This document shows, piece by piece, positions 8,375 through 18,129 of a stretch of DNA of 64,000 nucleotides. Each line of letters begins with the position of its first letter. Positions within the stretch are counted from its first letter, which is position 1. This stretch comes from Peptoniphilus sp. ING2-D1G (GTDB taxonomy: Bacteria; Bacillota; Clostridia; Tissierellales; Peptoniphilaceae): the NCBI GenBank assembly GCA_000952975.1, contig LM997412.1, forward strand, positions 868,001-932,000. The letters run 5' to 3'. The notes under the pieces are model-generated. The model saw only the letters and a list, made by a program, of their open reading frames with translations. It had not been told where the DNA came from and did no database searches. The translations under genes were made by a program, and so were the position numbers.

Positions 8375-11300
8375 CTATTTTTTTAATTCTACCGATATTA
8401 ATTTACTTATACCTTTTTCTTCCATTGTAACGCCATATAAAACATTTACAATCTCCATTGTAAGCTTCCTGTGGGTTATTATGATGAATTGAATGTCCGG
8501 TATTTTTTTTACATAGTCTGCATATCTCAAGATATTTGCATCATCCAGTGCTGCATCTATTTCATCCAATATACAAAAAGGCGCCGGACGCACTTTCAAT
8601 AGTGCAAATATCAACGCTACAGCCGTAAGAGCTCTCTCTCCTCCTGATAGCAACGATAGTGATTGAAATTTTTTCCCTGGAGGTTGAGCTTTAATATCTA
8701 CACCACCTTCTAAAATATTTGAACTGTCCAATTCAATTTGAGCCTTTCCGCCATTGAATAAAATTTTAAAAATTTCATCAAAATATTTGGACACTTTAAT
8801 AAAAGTTTTCTTGAACATTTCCTTCATTTCAATTTCCAGTTCACCTAATACGTCAAGTATTTCTTGTCTGGAAACCATCAAGTCATTCTTCTGTTCAAGA
8901 TTGAAATTCAATTTGGCAAGAGTTTCTTCATAGTCGGCAATAGAATGCAGGTTTACATCTCCAAGATTGTTTAACTTATCCGTTAAAGCCTTAATGTTTG
9001 TATTTAGTTCACCTTTGGAAATATTCAGTTTTTCTCTATTTTCATCTTTGATTATGAAACTGTACTTATCAAAGATTTTTTCCTTTATGCCTGCAATTTT
9101 AACCTCTTTATTTTCTATCAAAGCTTCTAATTTAACATATCTTTTCTCTTTGTCGGACAATAATTCCCTAAGTTCATCTAATTTCTTTAATATTTCGGTT
9201 ATTTTTATGTCAAGTTCCTTTGTTCTCTTGTTTAAATTATTATAATCTTCTTCGACTTCTTTTTTTTCTTCAGATTTATCGACTATTGCCTTTTCTTCTT
9301 TTTTACATTCTTCTCTTAGTTCCTCGAGCTGATTTTCTCCAATTTCAATATCCTTTTTTAATAATGTCAATTTTTCACGATTTTGCGTTATGTTTTCTAT
9401 GGAGTTTTTTAATTCTTTACCTACAAATTCTTTTTTTAAATTTAATTTCACCAACTCTACTTTTAAATTTGAAATACAATTTCTTAGTTCCTCTAATTGA
9501 ACCTTTAAATAAGAAACTTTTTCATCCTTTTCAATTTCTGTATTCCTTTTGTTTAATTTTGTATTTATATTCTCTAAATTCAGAATAAAGCTGTCTAAAT
9601 TAATGTTTTCAGACTTAATATTTTCCATTAGATGTTCCTTCTCGGAATTATATCTCAAAATATATTCTTCATTTGATTTATTACTTTGTGTCAATTTGAC
9701 TATATTATTTTCTACTGAAAACAATTTTTTATTTAAACTTTCGAGTTTTCCTTCCAATTCTTCCATTAGAAAACTTTTATCATCTAAGTTCTTCGTCAAT
9801 TTACTTTTATTTTTTAAGATATCATTGTATTCTATTTTTAACTCTCTTATGGAATTTTTTAATTTCTCAAGCTCAGAATTCCTGCTTATTATATCGCTTG
9901 AATCCTTGGATACAAAGCCTCCCGTCAATGATCCGCCAACATTGAAGCTGTCTCCTTTGAGACTCACTACCCTATAGTACCTGTCAGTTTTTTTTGAAAT
10001 AAGTTCAGCACTATCAAAGTCCTCAGCAATTATGATTTTTCCCAATAAATACTTGATGACATCCACTATGTTTTCATTGGATTTTACAAATTTATCTGCA
10101 AATCCTAAAACTCCCCTTACCCCATAGGAGTTCAAGTCTATTTTAGGATTATTGTCTTTTATGGAGTCTATCGGCAAAAATGTGACTCTTCCGATTTTGT
10201 TTTCAATCAAAAAATCTATCATTTTTTTTGCATCTTTGTTGCTCTTTATTATTATATTCTGAAGTCCAAACCCAAGAGCGACTGAAATAGCACGTTCATA
10301 TTCCTTATCAACTTTTATATTTTCCGCAACAGGACCTAAGAGTTCATCTCCAAATAGATTTTTGCTTTTACTGAGGTTCATAAAGGTCTTTACGCTTTTA
10401 TTATAACCTTCGTAATTTTCAGTTATGTTTTTTAAAACGCTGAATCGAGCTTCATACTTGTTTATGTTTTGATGCAATTCACTTAATTTGTTATTATGAA
10501 CTTCTATTTTATTTGAACAGTCATTTTTCTCTTCTTTTAAGTTGTCCAGTTTTTTTATAATACTGTTTTTTTCTTCCGAAGTCTTACCTAATAAAGCATT
10601 TTCGTAATTTATACTATCAGAGATTTCCTTTTTATTATCTTCCAATATTTTCAGATTTCTATCGATGGAATCTATTCTTTCCTGTCTATCTTTAATAAGC
10701 GACTGAACGAGAATAATTTTTGAATCCAATTCAGATTTTTCTTTATTTAAAGCCAATAAATTTTCATTATGTTTTTTTAAATCTTCTTCAATATCAGTTA
10801 GGGATTTATTTTTTACATTAAAAATAGACTTTTGTTTCTCTAAATTTTCATTTAGCTTCAAAAGTTCATCCTGTATTTTTTGAAGATCCTCACCGAATGT
10901 TTTTTTTGCCTCCTCCAGATTTTCACTTTTAGATTTTAATTCATTTATGTTATCGACTTTAGATTTTATATTATTTGAAATGTTTTCTTGTTTATTTTTA
11001 ATGATTGCTTTTCGTGAAGTTGATTTTTCTATAATGTTATTTAAATTAATTAATATTTCATGTTTATCGCCCATGGATTTTTGTAGATTGTCAAATTCAG
11101 CTCTGCAACTATCTCTTAACGCTTTATGTGTTTCAATTCCATGCTTTAATTCATTTATTTCATTTTCTAAAAGCTCAGTCTCTTTTGTCGTTTTTAAATT
11201 TTTAGATTCTTCATATTCTATTTTCAAAAAAGCATCTTCTATTTCAAATTTTTTGAGTTCATTATAAAGCTCTCTGTATTTTTTTGCTCTTTCAGACTCA

Positions 11301-11920
11301 ATTTTAAGGGCTTTTTCCCTTGAATCAATCTCAGTGATAATGTCGTTTAATCTTATGATGTTATCTTCTGTTTTCTTTAATTTGTTTTCACTTTCAGTTT
11401 TTCTCAGCTTGTACTTCGATATACCTGCAGCTTCTTCGAAAACTGCTCTTCTTTGCTCAGGTTTACTGCTGAGAATGCTCTCTGTTTTTCCTTGACCTAT
11501 AAGTGAATATCCATCTTTCCCAATTCCCGTATCTAAGAATAATTCTTTTACATCCTTTAATCGACATTTTACATTATTTATCAGGTACTCGGTCTCTCCA
11601 GACCTGTACATTCTCCTTGTAACTGACACCTCTGTGTACTTAATTGGCAAGGTTTCATCGGAATTGTCCAGTACAATGGTAACTTCAGCAAGTGATAGAG
11701 CTTTTTTATCATCTGTTCCCGAAAAAATAACATCCTCCATTTTTGAGCCTCTTAGGTTTTTAGCGCTACTTTCTCCGAGAACCCACATTATAGCATCAGA
11801 AATATTGCTCTTTCCGCTTCCATTTGGTCCTACAATTCCTGTTATCCTTTTGTTAAATTCAATTTTAGTTCTATTTGCAAAAGATTTAAATCCTTGTATG
11901 TATATGGTTTTTAAGTACAT
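8375..11920 (-). CDS. smc: Chromosome segregation ATPase SMC
   Basis: A 1181-residue protein of usual SMC length. The N-terminal head has the P-loop GPNGSGKSNISDAI. Long coiled coils flank a hinge at about 520-640 (ELLGPVAENI, KIGRVTFLPIDSI). The C-terminal head has the signature LSGGERALTAVAL and Walker B FCILDEIDAALDD. It forms the condensin that organises and separates chromosomes with ScpA/ScpB, which are not in this window. The start lies within the end of the radical SAM gene (10-base overlap) with a CGGAG ribosome site. Confidence 0.98.
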   Translation of the reverse strand: MYLKTIYIQGFKSFANRTKIEFNKRITGIVGPNGSGKSNISDAIMWVLGESSAKNLRGSKMEDVIFSGTDDKKALSLAEVTIVLDNSDETLPIKYTEVSVTRRMYRSGETEYLINNVKCRLKDVKELFLDTGIGKDGYSLIGQGKTESILSSKPEQRRAVFEEAAGISKYKLRKTESENKLKKTEDNIIRLNDIITEIDSREKALKIESERAKKYRELYNELKKFEIEDAFLKIEYEESKNLKTTKETELLENEINELKHGIETHKALRDSCRAEFDNLQKSMGDKHEILINLNNIIEKSTSRKAIIKNKQENISNNIKSKVDNINELKSKSENLEEAKKTFGEDLQKIQDELLKLNENLEKQKSIFNVKNKSLTDIEEDLKKHNENLLALNKEKSELDSKIILVQSLIKDRQERIDSIDRNLKILEDNKKEISDSINYENALLGKTSEEKNSIIKKLDNLKEEKNDCSNKIEVHNNKLSELHQNINKYEARFSVLKNITENYEGYNKSVKTFMNLSKSKNLFGDELLGPVAENIKVDKEYERAISVALGFGLQNIIIKSNKDAKKMIDFLIENKIGRVTFLPIDSIKDNNPKIDLNSYGVRGVLGFADKFVKSNENIVDVIKYLLGKIIIAEDFDSAELISKKTDRYYRVVSLKGDSFNVGGSLTGGFVSKDSSDIISRNSELEKLKNSIRELKIEYNDILKNKSKLTKNLDDKSFLMEELEGKLESLNKKLFSVENNIVKLTQSNKSNEEYILRYNSEKEHLMENIKSENINLDSFILNLENINTKLNKRNTEIEKDEKVSYLKVQLEELRNCISNLKVELVKLNLKKEFVGKELKNSIENITQNREKLTLLKKDIEIGENQLEELREECKKEEKAIVDKSEEKKEVEEDYNNLNKRTKELDIKITEILKKLDELRELLSDKEKRYVKLEALIENKEVKIAGIKEKIFDKYSFIIKDENREKLNISKGELNTNIKALTDKLNNLGDVNLHSIADYEETLAKLNFNLEQKNDLMVSRQEILDVLGELEIEMKEMFKKTFIKVSKYFDEIFKILFNGGKAQIELDSSNILEGGVDIKAQPPGKKFQSLSLLSGGERALTAVALIFALLKVRPAPFCILDEIDAALDDANILRYADYVKKIPDIQFIIITHRKLTMEIVNVLYGVTMEEKGISKLISVELKK

Positions 11921-12981
11921 TTTATCTCCGTCTTTATGTGTTCTCTTATATCTGTGCGAATTTCTTTTCCGTCCAATGATATAATAAATTCATAATCAGA
12001 TAAATTTTTAAATTTCAATTTTATATCTCTTAAGTCTAATTCTTCATTTATCTTATTTTTGTTGCTCTTTTTTTGTCCTGCAATATTGGATATGTTTTTA
12101 TTAGAGCAATATACAGTCATCACTTTGTCTTTTGTATCAATGTTTTTAAAATATTCAACAAAGAAATCATACAGCAACTCTTCCGATACCAGTTGTCTTA
12201 TAGAAGGATGAAAAGGTCCCGCTACTACATCGGCTCCAAGCCTGATATTATCTGTGGGTTGAAGCCCTATCCTTATTACGTCGATATCATTTAGTATATA
12301 AAATTTAAGCAATTCTTTGCATATGTGAATTGTATCTTCTAAGGATAGCGGAATATACTTTCCGGATTCATAATCTTTAGCCATCTTTGTGCCTGCAATT
12401 ACAAGTGTGGGGTAAATTCTCACAAATTCAGGTCCGATTTTCTTAAATTCACAAGCGGTATAATAGGATAATTCCTTATTATCTCCCGGAAGACCTATCA
12501 TCTGTTGCAATCCCAACTTAAATCCACTATCTTTTATGAGTTTTGATGATTCATAAACACATTTTGAATTATGACCTCTGTTGGAAAACTTTAACACATT
12601 TTCATCTAAGCTTTGAACTCCCAACTCAATCGTATCTACACAAAAGTTTTTCAGATTGTTCAATATTTTTTCATCAATACAATCAGGTCTTGTTGATAGC
12701 CTTATGGATTTAACTATTCCTCTATCCTTATATTTCTTTGCTATCTTCAATAAAGAATTCTGAACCGACAATTCTATGGCCGTAAAAGATCCTCCATAAA
12801 ACGCAATTTCCACATCACTTTTATCTTTAAAATAGCTTAAATATTCTTCTATTCTTTCTATTAAAAATGTTTCATCTACATTTGTAGAAGCTGATGCAAT
12901 CTTTTTTTGATTGCAAAAAACACAGTCATTAGGGCAACCCAAATGAGGTACAAAAATAGGTATGATGTTTTTTTTACTCAT
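11911..12981 (-). CDS. Elp3-like radical SAM protein without acetyltransferase domain
   Basis: A 356-residue radical SAM protein. The start is the ATG at 12979-12981; an upstream TTG is a weaker choice. The iron-sulfur cluster motif is GCPNDCVFC (C-x3-C-x2-C, residues about 16-23). It is followed by FYGGSFTAIE, LSTRPDCI, ELGVQSLDENVL, MIGLPGD and IRIGLQPTDNIRLGADVVAGPFH, which match the Elp3-type radical SAM core. Eukaryotic Elp3 carries a C-terminal GNAT domain; here the protein stops after about 75 more residues without one. It overlaps rnc by 8 and smc by 10 bases, a conserved clostridial position. The substrate is unknown; tRNA is a reasonable guess from the Elp3 kinship. Confidence 0.82.
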   Translation of the reverse strand: MSKKNIIPIFVPHLGCPNDCVFCNQKKIASASTNVDETFLIERIEEYLSYFKDKSDVEIAFYGGSFTAIELSVQNSLLKIAKKYKDRGIVKSIRLSTRPDCIDEKILNNLKNFCVDTIELGVQSLDENVLKFSNRGHNSKCVYESSKLIKDSGFKLGLQQMIGLPGDNKELSYYTACEFKKIGPEFVRIYPTLVIAGTKMAKDYESGKYIPLSLEDTIHICKELLKFYILNDIDVIRIGLQPTDNIRLGADVVAGPFHPSIRQLVSEELLYDFFVEYFKNIDTKDKVMTVYCSNKNISNIAGQKKSNKNKINEELDLRDIKLKFKNLSDYEFIISLDGKEIRTDIREHIKTEIKCT

Positions 12982-13666
12982 CAATTTCACCAAGTTTTTT
13001 AAGAGCGTTATATGCAGCCATCTGCTCGGATTTTTTCTTGCTCTTTCCGTAACCGCTACCTAAAATCTCATCACCAATAATTAAATTAGTATAAAACATT
13101 TTATCATTATCGGGTCCTTTCGCATCGTAAAGTTCATACCTTATACTAATTTCCTGTTTTTGAGCATATTCTTGCATTACAGATTTAAAACTGAATGTAT
13201 ATTCCTCGTTTACAACTTCACTCAATCTATTTTTAAATAATCTCATGATTATTTGCTTGGTTGTGTCAATACTTGAGTCTATGTAAATTGCTCCAATCAA
13301 TGCTTCCAAAGCATTTGACAATATGGAGCTTTTGCGATTTCCGCCGTTTTTAAATTCTCCCTGCCCAAGTTGTATATATTTTCCTAAATTTATCGAAAGA
13401 GCAACTTCGTACAAACTATCCTCGTTGACAACTCTTGCTCTTAGTTTAGAAAGCAAACCTTCATTGAATTCTTTAAATTTTTTAAAAAAATATTCTCCAA
13501 TCAGCAAATCTAAAACCGCATCACCTAAAAATTCAAGTCTTTCATTATTAAATTCAATTTTATTTTCATTTTGATAGGATGAATGAGTTAAAGCTACTTT
13601 CAATAAACTTATGTCATTGAACTCGTAACTTAAAATCTTTAACAACTCATCAATTTTTCCATTCAT
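12974..13666 (-). CDS. rnc: Ribonuclease III
   Basis: A 230-residue double-strand-specific endonuclease that matures rRNA and mRNA. The signature is ERLEFLGDAVLDLLIGEYFF, with the second acidic site at NALEALIGAIYID. The C-terminal dsRNA-binding domain contains FKSVMQEYAQK and GYGKSKKKSEQMAAYNAL. The ATG at 13664-13666 is preferred to an adjacent TTG. It begins 3 bases after the acpP stop and overlaps the radical SAM gene. Confidence 0.96.
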   Translation of the reverse strand: MNGKIDELLKILSYEFNDISLLKVALTHSSYQNENKIEFNNERLEFLGDAVLDLLIGEYFFKKFKEFNEGLLSKLRARVVNEDSLYEVALSINLGKYIQLGQGEFKNGGNRKSSILSNALEALIGAIYIDSSIDTTKQIIMRLFKNRLSEVVNEEYTFSFKSVMQEYAQKQEISIRYELYDAKGPDNDKMFYTNLIIGDEILGSGYGKSKKKSEQMAAYNALKKLGEIDE

Positions 13667-13669
13667 CAA

Positions 13670-13894
13670 TTACTCTATTTCTTCCATGTAATCCAGCACA
13701 TCTGCAATAGTGTGCATCTTAGTTAAGATTTCATCATCAATTTCAATATCAAACTCATCTTCAATGCTCATTACAAGCTCTACAATATCAATTGAATCAG
13801 CATCCAAATCGTCTGCAAAAGACATATCTTCCTCTAAATATTCCACATCCCTATTAAATTGGTCAGCTATTAATTGTAAAATTCTTTCTCTCAT
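13670..13894 (-). CDS. acpP: Acyl carrier protein
   Basis: A 74-residue acidic four-helix carrier that holds fatty acyl chains on phosphopantetheine. The attachment serine is in DLDADSIDIVELVM (the usual DSL reads DSI here). It has a strong GGAGG site inside the end of plsX, which it overlaps by 4 bases. Placement between plsX and rnc is standard. Confidence 0.95.
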   Translation of the reverse strand: MRERILQLIADQFNRDVEYLEEDMSFADDLDADSIDIVELVMSIEDEFDIEIDDEILTKMHTIADVLDYMEEIE

Positions 13895-14871
13895 TTAACT
13901 TCCTCCATAAAAACATCTGATAATTTTTTTATAATATCCTTATCTTGTGCCTGAATAGCTGATTTGGTCGCGTTTTTCACAGCTTTTGCATCACTGCTTC
14001 CGTGCGCCTTTACAACTATTTTATTAAGCCCAAGTAATATTACACCACCGACCTCTTGGTAGTCAAGAGATTTAAATAGTTTTGCAATTAACAACTTGCT
14101 CTCGTTTTTATCGATATTTGTTTCTTCAAGTAATTTTTGAAAAGTTTTTACTAAAAACATAGCAACGCCTTCGGTGTTTTTTAACAGTACATTTCCTGTG
14201 AATCCGTCACATACTACTAAATCACAAACACCAAAACTGACATCTCTTGCCTCCACATTTCCTATAAAATTTAAATTGGAATCCTTAAGCAACTTATAAC
14301 ATGCCTTAGTTACATTATTTCCCTTTCCCTCTTCAACGCCCACATTTAAAAGTCCTACCTTTGGATTCTCATATCCGAGAGATTCCAAATAAACTTTTCC
14401 CAATTTTGCGAATTCGAATATCAACTTTTCATCACAATCCATATTAGCTCCACTATCTATTACTAAAGTATTTCCTCTTAAATTTGGAATAAAAGTTGGA
14501 AGTACAGCTCTCGATACATTATTAATTCTCTTTACAATAAATAACCCGCCCGCTAAAAGCGCTCCCGTACTTCCGCATGATAAAAATGCATCGTATTCTC
14601 CTCTTGACAAAAGGCTTAGGCCCTTGACTATTGCTGAATCTTTTTTTCTTCTTATAGCCATGGCAGGATCATCTGTATTTTCTATTTTTTCAGTAGCATT
14701 GATTATTTCAAAATCAATGTCTATACCACTTTCAGCAGCCTTCGATTTTATATCCTCTTCACTGCCTATTAATGCTATATCTATATTAAATTCTTCTCTT
14801 GCTTCAATTGCGCCCTTTATTATCTCTAAAGGTGCATTATCTCCACCCTGTGCATCAAATAAAATTTTCAT
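13891..14871 (-). CDS. plsX: Phosphate acyltransferase PlsX
   Basis: A 326-residue peripheral membrane enzyme that makes acyl-phosphate from acyl-ACP for phospholipid synthesis. The start is the ATG of MKILFDAQGGDNAP (14869-14871), with GGAGG seven bases upstream; a TTG two codons earlier is less likely. Other typical blocks are FLSCGSTGALLAGG, VIDSGANMDC, FIGNVEARD, VVCDGFTGNVLLK and GVNGIV-like LLGLNKIVVKAHGSSD. First gene of the run that reaches alr. Confidence 0.96.
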   Translation of the reverse strand: MKILFDAQGGDNAPLEIIKGAIEAREEFNIDIALIGSEEDIKSKAAESGIDIDFEIINATEKIENTDDPAMAIRRKKDSAIVKGLSLLSRGEYDAFLSCGSTGALLAGGLFIVKRINNVSRAVLPTFIPNLRGNTLVIDSGANMDCDEKLIFEFAKLGKVYLESLGYENPKVGLLNVGVEEGKGNNVTKACYKLLKDSNLNFIGNVEARDVSFGVCDLVVCDGFTGNVLLKNTEGVAMFLVKTFQKLLEETNIDKNESKLLIAKLFKSLDYQEVGGVILLGLNKIVVKAHGSSDAKAVKNATKSAIQAQDKDIIKKLSDVFMEEVK

Positions 14872-14893
14872 TATCAACCCTCCATTTTAAATA

Positions 14894-14922
14894 AATATAT
14901 AGTAAATAATTATAAAAATCAA
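14894..14922 (-). promoter_or_regulatory. Predicted promoter of the plsX operon
   Basis: TTGATT (14917-14922) and TATATT (14894-14899) on the minus strand, 17-base spacer, about 25 bases before the plsX start. Confidence 0.55.
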
Positions 14923-14951
14923 CACAAGCTAAAATATTATTTATTCAAATA

Positions 14952-14984
14952 AAAAAAGAACCAAGTTCGTCTTGGTTCTTTTTA
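14952..14984 (-). terminator. Terminator after the SLH-domain protein gene
   Basis: AAAGAACCAAG and CTTGGTTCTTT pair around a TTCGT loop, followed on the minus strand by a T-rich tract. It separates the S-layer gene from plsX. Confidence 0.85.
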
Positions 14985-15000
14985 TTTAATTTTAGATGCT

Positions 15001-16971
15001 TTAATAGAAATTATAATAGTATTTTCCGAAATATTCAGAGAATCTTCTATCATCAATTAGTTTAATACTAACATCTTTTAAGTCGTCATTTTCCCTTAGA
15101 CCTGTGATTCTTATGATGTCATATTTATTAAAAGCTCTTTCAGTACTAAAATAGAATGTATCTCCATCTTTAACTCCGCCTGATTGATTGTTGTCATTTA
15201 TTATCTTGATTCTATATGTTCTTGATACAAATGAGCCAAAAGGATTATTTGTTTCTACATTTATAATTTGAGCGATAGCATCAAAATTTTTTTGATTGCC
15301 TATATCTCTTATTTCAACTATCCTATCTCCATCTAAAACCAACGTTACGGTAACCCCTCTTAAATTTTCTATACTGGGATTGTTAAGCATTAAATTGTTC
15401 GCTAATCTATAATTTGTTCTGTCAGTGAAATAATATGTTTTATAGTTGCTATAATTATTCTCTCTAAGTCTTAATTCTCCTGTAGTCCCATCATATCTTT
15501 TCACCGCATAGGAATAGGAGTCTATTATTTGTCCTGTAATCGTATTTTCAGTATTACTTGAATTTGTTACTAACTTGTAATTTGTATTGAAATTTACTCT
15601 ATCTCCATATCTTAAATTATTAAATAAGGTATTGTAACCCCAGCTATTATATGTCGGATAATTTCCGTAAAACACATAGTCTTTTCCGTCATCTAATCTA
15701 AGCTTAATGCTTTCTCTTACATTGTTATTTGTACTCGTCGTAACACTTACTACAGTTCCTGAAACCCTTCCGTTTCTTGGATAAAGAACAGCTTCTTTTA
15801 TCTTTCCTAAGCTATCGGTCTTGAATTCAATTAAATCATCAATTTGAATGTCATTTGCATAAATCGATCTTCCAAGTTTGTAAATTTTTGCATCATTGGT
15901 AAATTCAAAATCCTTAGTTTGATTTGTACTTATTTTTTGATCCTTTGAAAAATCTATATTCTTAGAATCAGTAGCATAATTTATCTTTATAGTATTGTAG
16001 GATTTTCCAGCAACATAACCTATTAAATCACTTATGTTATTTGTTATTTCAACTTTTTTTGCAACTCCCTCAGACATTTTGTCAGATGTCGTTACATATG
16101 TTATCTTTACTTCTTGATCAGGCTTGATATCGCTGAACTTCGCAGTTTGATTGTTCATTTTATATTCAGTACTATAATTAACTCTGAATTGATATCTTGA
16201 AGTACCGCTTTCAATTATTATTGTATCGAGATTATTTAAATTAGTGGACAATATAACCTTTCCTGTTATAGTCTTAGTTTCTTGGCTCAGATTTGCAGTT
16301 CTGGCATAATCGTAGGAAAGTTTTGTGATTTTTGCCATTTCAGATCTTCTTATGTGTCTTGTTCCTTCAAATTTTCCGTCAGAACCCGTTGCGGCAAATA
16401 TACCTTCCTTTACAAGAGATGCTAAATATCCTCTGGTGCCACTTGGAATCCTATCTTTATCATCATGTCTTAAATAAGATTCATCCCCATTTGCAGAAAG
16501 ATTTAACGCTCTTGCATAATATACGGCAATAGTATTTCTATCGGGATAAACTATATTATCTTGATCGATAAAACCTTTGCTCTTTGCTTCTTTAATTGTT
16601 TCAATGGTGATTACATTTCTTTCTATTGCAATTGCAGCTGCATCTCTTGCCCATCCGGCAACTCCATAATATGTCAAATCGCTTCCGTATTTTGCAACAG
16701 CCCTGTCAAGTTCATCCTTAGGAGCGTTCATAACTCCCTTTAACAATTGGAGAACTTCCTCGAAACTAACTGCTCTATCCGGTTCATAATTTCCGTTGGG
16801 ATATCCTTCAATTACACCCTTATCACTCATCTCATCAATGTAGGAATAAGCCCAGCCATAAGGTCCGTTTTTGGTAACATCTTTAAATTCCTTTGCAAAA
16901 ACAGGTCCTGTCATAAGAACCACTGCACAAAGAGAAATGCCTAAAACTTTATTTAAACTCTTTTTAAACAT
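15001..16971 (-). CDS. Secreted SLH-domain (S-layer-like) surface protein
   Basis: A 656-residue exported protein. The ATG at 16969-16971 has an excellent site (GGAGGTATAAA) and gives a signal peptide of about 26 residues (MFKKSLNKVLG... ending VFA). Residues about 27-220 contain three SLH-like repeats, with FKDVTKNGPYGWAYSYIDEM, GYPNGNYEPDRAVSFEE and later RRSEMAKI. SLH domains bind pyruvylated secondary wall polymers. The remainder is rich in Asn, Thr, Tyr and beta strands, with no enzyme motif that I recognise (SGTVVSVTTSTNNN, FYGNYPTYNSWGYN). A structural surface-layer or adhesin role is inferred. It is transcribed alone between its own promoter and terminator. Confidence 0.85.
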   Translation of the reverse strand: MFKKSLNKVLGISLCAVVLMTGPVFAKEFKDVTKNGPYGWAYSYIDEMSDKGVIEGYPNGNYEPDRAVSFEEVLQLLKGVMNAPKDELDRAVAKYGSDLTYYGVAGWARDAAAIAIERNVITIETIKEAKSKGFIDQDNIVYPDRNTIAVYYARALNLSANGDESYLRHDDKDRIPSGTRGYLASLVKEGIFAATGSDGKFEGTRHIRRSEMAKITKLSYDYARTANLSQETKTITGKVILSTNLNNLDTIIIESGTSRYQFRVNYSTEYKMNNQTAKFSDIKPDQEVKITYVTTSDKMSEGVAKKVEITNNISDLIGYVAGKSYNTIKINYATDSKNIDFSKDQKISTNQTKDFEFTNDAKIYKLGRSIYANDIQIDDLIEFKTDSLGKIKEAVLYPRNGRVSGTVVSVTTSTNNNVRESIKLRLDDGKDYVFYGNYPTYNSWGYNTLFNNLRYGDRVNFNTNYKLVTNSSNTENTITGQIIDSYSYAVKRYDGTTGELRLRENNYSNYKTYYFTDRTNYRLANNLMLNNPSIENLRGVTVTLVLDGDRIVEIRDIGNQKNFDAIAQIINVETNNPFGSFVSRTYRIKIINDNNQSGGVKDGDTFYFSTERAFNKYDIIRITGLRENDDLKDVSIKLIDDRRFSEYFGKYYYNFY

Positions 16972-17027
16972 TTTATACCTCCATTTTATTTTAAATAACA
17001 TTTTACTGACAATATAAATGTAAATAT

Positions 17028-17036
17028 ATTATAACA
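17028..17036 (-). promoter_or_regulatory. Extended -10 promoter for the SLH protein
   Basis: TG-T-TATAAT on the minus strand (TATAAT at 17028-17033, TG at 17035-17036), about 60 bases before the start codon. No good -35 is visible, which is tolerated with an extended -10. The rest of the divergent gap 16972-17222 is AT-rich without another clear feature. Confidence 0.45.
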
Positions 17037-17222
17037 TAGAGAATATCTGTATATTGTTACAAGTTTATTGCAATGATTAAATATTGTTATTAAAAAAATT
17101 AAAATAAATTTAATTTTCTAATAAAATTTTACTTGATTAATTTACAATTAACGATTTTTCCCCAATCTTATCAATTTTAATGTATAATTTAAGATATAGA
17201 TAAATATTTTTAGGATGCTGTT

Positions 17223-17999
17223 ATGAAGTTAAAAGAAAAAGTAATATTGATTATAACACTTTTGTTGCTAATAATCCCCTTTACAGTAAGTGCAGAAGAA
17301 TACGAACTTAAACTTTGGGTCAACGGCAATTATATTGAGTCGGATGTAGCGCCCTTTATTGAAAATGGAAGAACCTTAGTGCCCGTTAGAATAATATCTG
17401 AAAATTTAGGATACCATGTTGAATGGAATGAAGAAAAACAACAAGTAGTTATAGCGGAAACTGAAGGTTTAGAGGTTAAGAAAACAATCTTATTGGAAAT
17501 AGGAAAAACTGATGTTATAGTAGGAGATGGAAGAACTGGAAATGCTGAAATTGCAGTTCTTGATGTGCCACCTAAGATAATAAATTCAAGAACTTTTGTT
17601 CCTATAAGATTTATAGCAGAACAATTTGGTCAAAATGTGGATTGGGATGAAGATAACAAAACCGCTATAGTCGGAAAGGGATATGCTACTTCTTCCATTG
17701 TGGAAGCTCCGATTATTCCTTTAACCGCTTCGACAATAGCGCAAGAGCAGCCTGAACCTAATTCCAATACCACAGTAGTTATTACAAACCCAAAGGATAA
17801 TTTAACTGTAAGCCCTTATCCCGATAAATTAATAAAAGGAAATATCAACTCTAAGGGTGTAAAAATTTACCATTGTCCCGGTCAAAGAGACTATAAAAAA
17901 ACAGTAATTGATGAATCCAAGGGAGAAAGATGGTTTGCAACGGAAGCAGATGCAGTAAATGCCGGTTGGAGAAAAGCGCAACAAAATAAAATAATATAA
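17223..17999 (+). CDS. Secreted CuAO-N protein with C-terminal sunset-like domain
   Basis: A 258-residue exported protein on the plus strand. The signal peptide is residues 1-24 (ends TVSA). A CuAO-N-like stalk/anchor domain covers about 28-153, with two characteristic halves: ENGRTLVPVRIISENLGYHVEW and NSRTFVPIRFIAEQFGQNVDW. A Ser/Thr/Pro linker follows. Residues about 200-256 resemble the small sunset domain seen beside secreted nucleases and wall proteins (IKGNINSKGVKIYHCPG, GERWFATEADAVNAGWRKA). No catalytic centre is evident; a wall-associated binding role is inferred. AGGA sits before the ATG. It is divergent from the SLH gene. Confidence 0.8.
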   Translation: MKLKEKVILIITLLLLIIPFTVSAEEYELKLWVNGNYIESDVAPFIENGRTLVPVRIISENLGYHVEWNEEKQQVVIAETEGLEVKKTILLEIGKTDVIVGDGRTGNAEIAVLDVPPKIINSRTFVPIRFIAEQFGQNVDWDEDNKTAIVGKGYATSSIVEAPIIPLTASTIAQEQPEPNSNTTVVITNPKDNLTVSPYPDKLIKGNINSKGVKIYHCPGQRDYKKTVIDESKGERWFATEADAVNAGWRKAQQNKII

Positions 18000-18057
18000 A
18001 ATATGAGCTAATTAGATTTACCAATACGGACTTTTAATTATAAATAGCTCATATTTT
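17999..18057 (+). terminator. Terminator after the CuAO-N/sunset protein
   Basis: AATATGAGCTA immediately after the stop pairs with TAGCTCATATT (18045-18055), then TTT. The loop is long (about 34 bases), so efficiency is uncertain. Confidence 0.5.
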
Positions 18058-18091
18058 CATTGTAGTAATACTATTTTTTAATTATAAATAT

Positions 18092-18129
18092 AAAAAAGCT
18101 TTGGAAACATAAAGTTCCAAAGCTTTTTT
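18092..18129 (-). terminator. Strong terminator ending the rRNA-tRNA operon
   Basis: A 15-base arm AAAAAAGCTTTGGAA (18092-18106) pairs perfectly with TTCCAAAGCTTTTTT (18115-18129) around an 8-base loop. It directly abuts the 3' end of tRNA-Arg(ACG). The symmetric A/T arms let it work in both directions. Confidence 0.85.
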
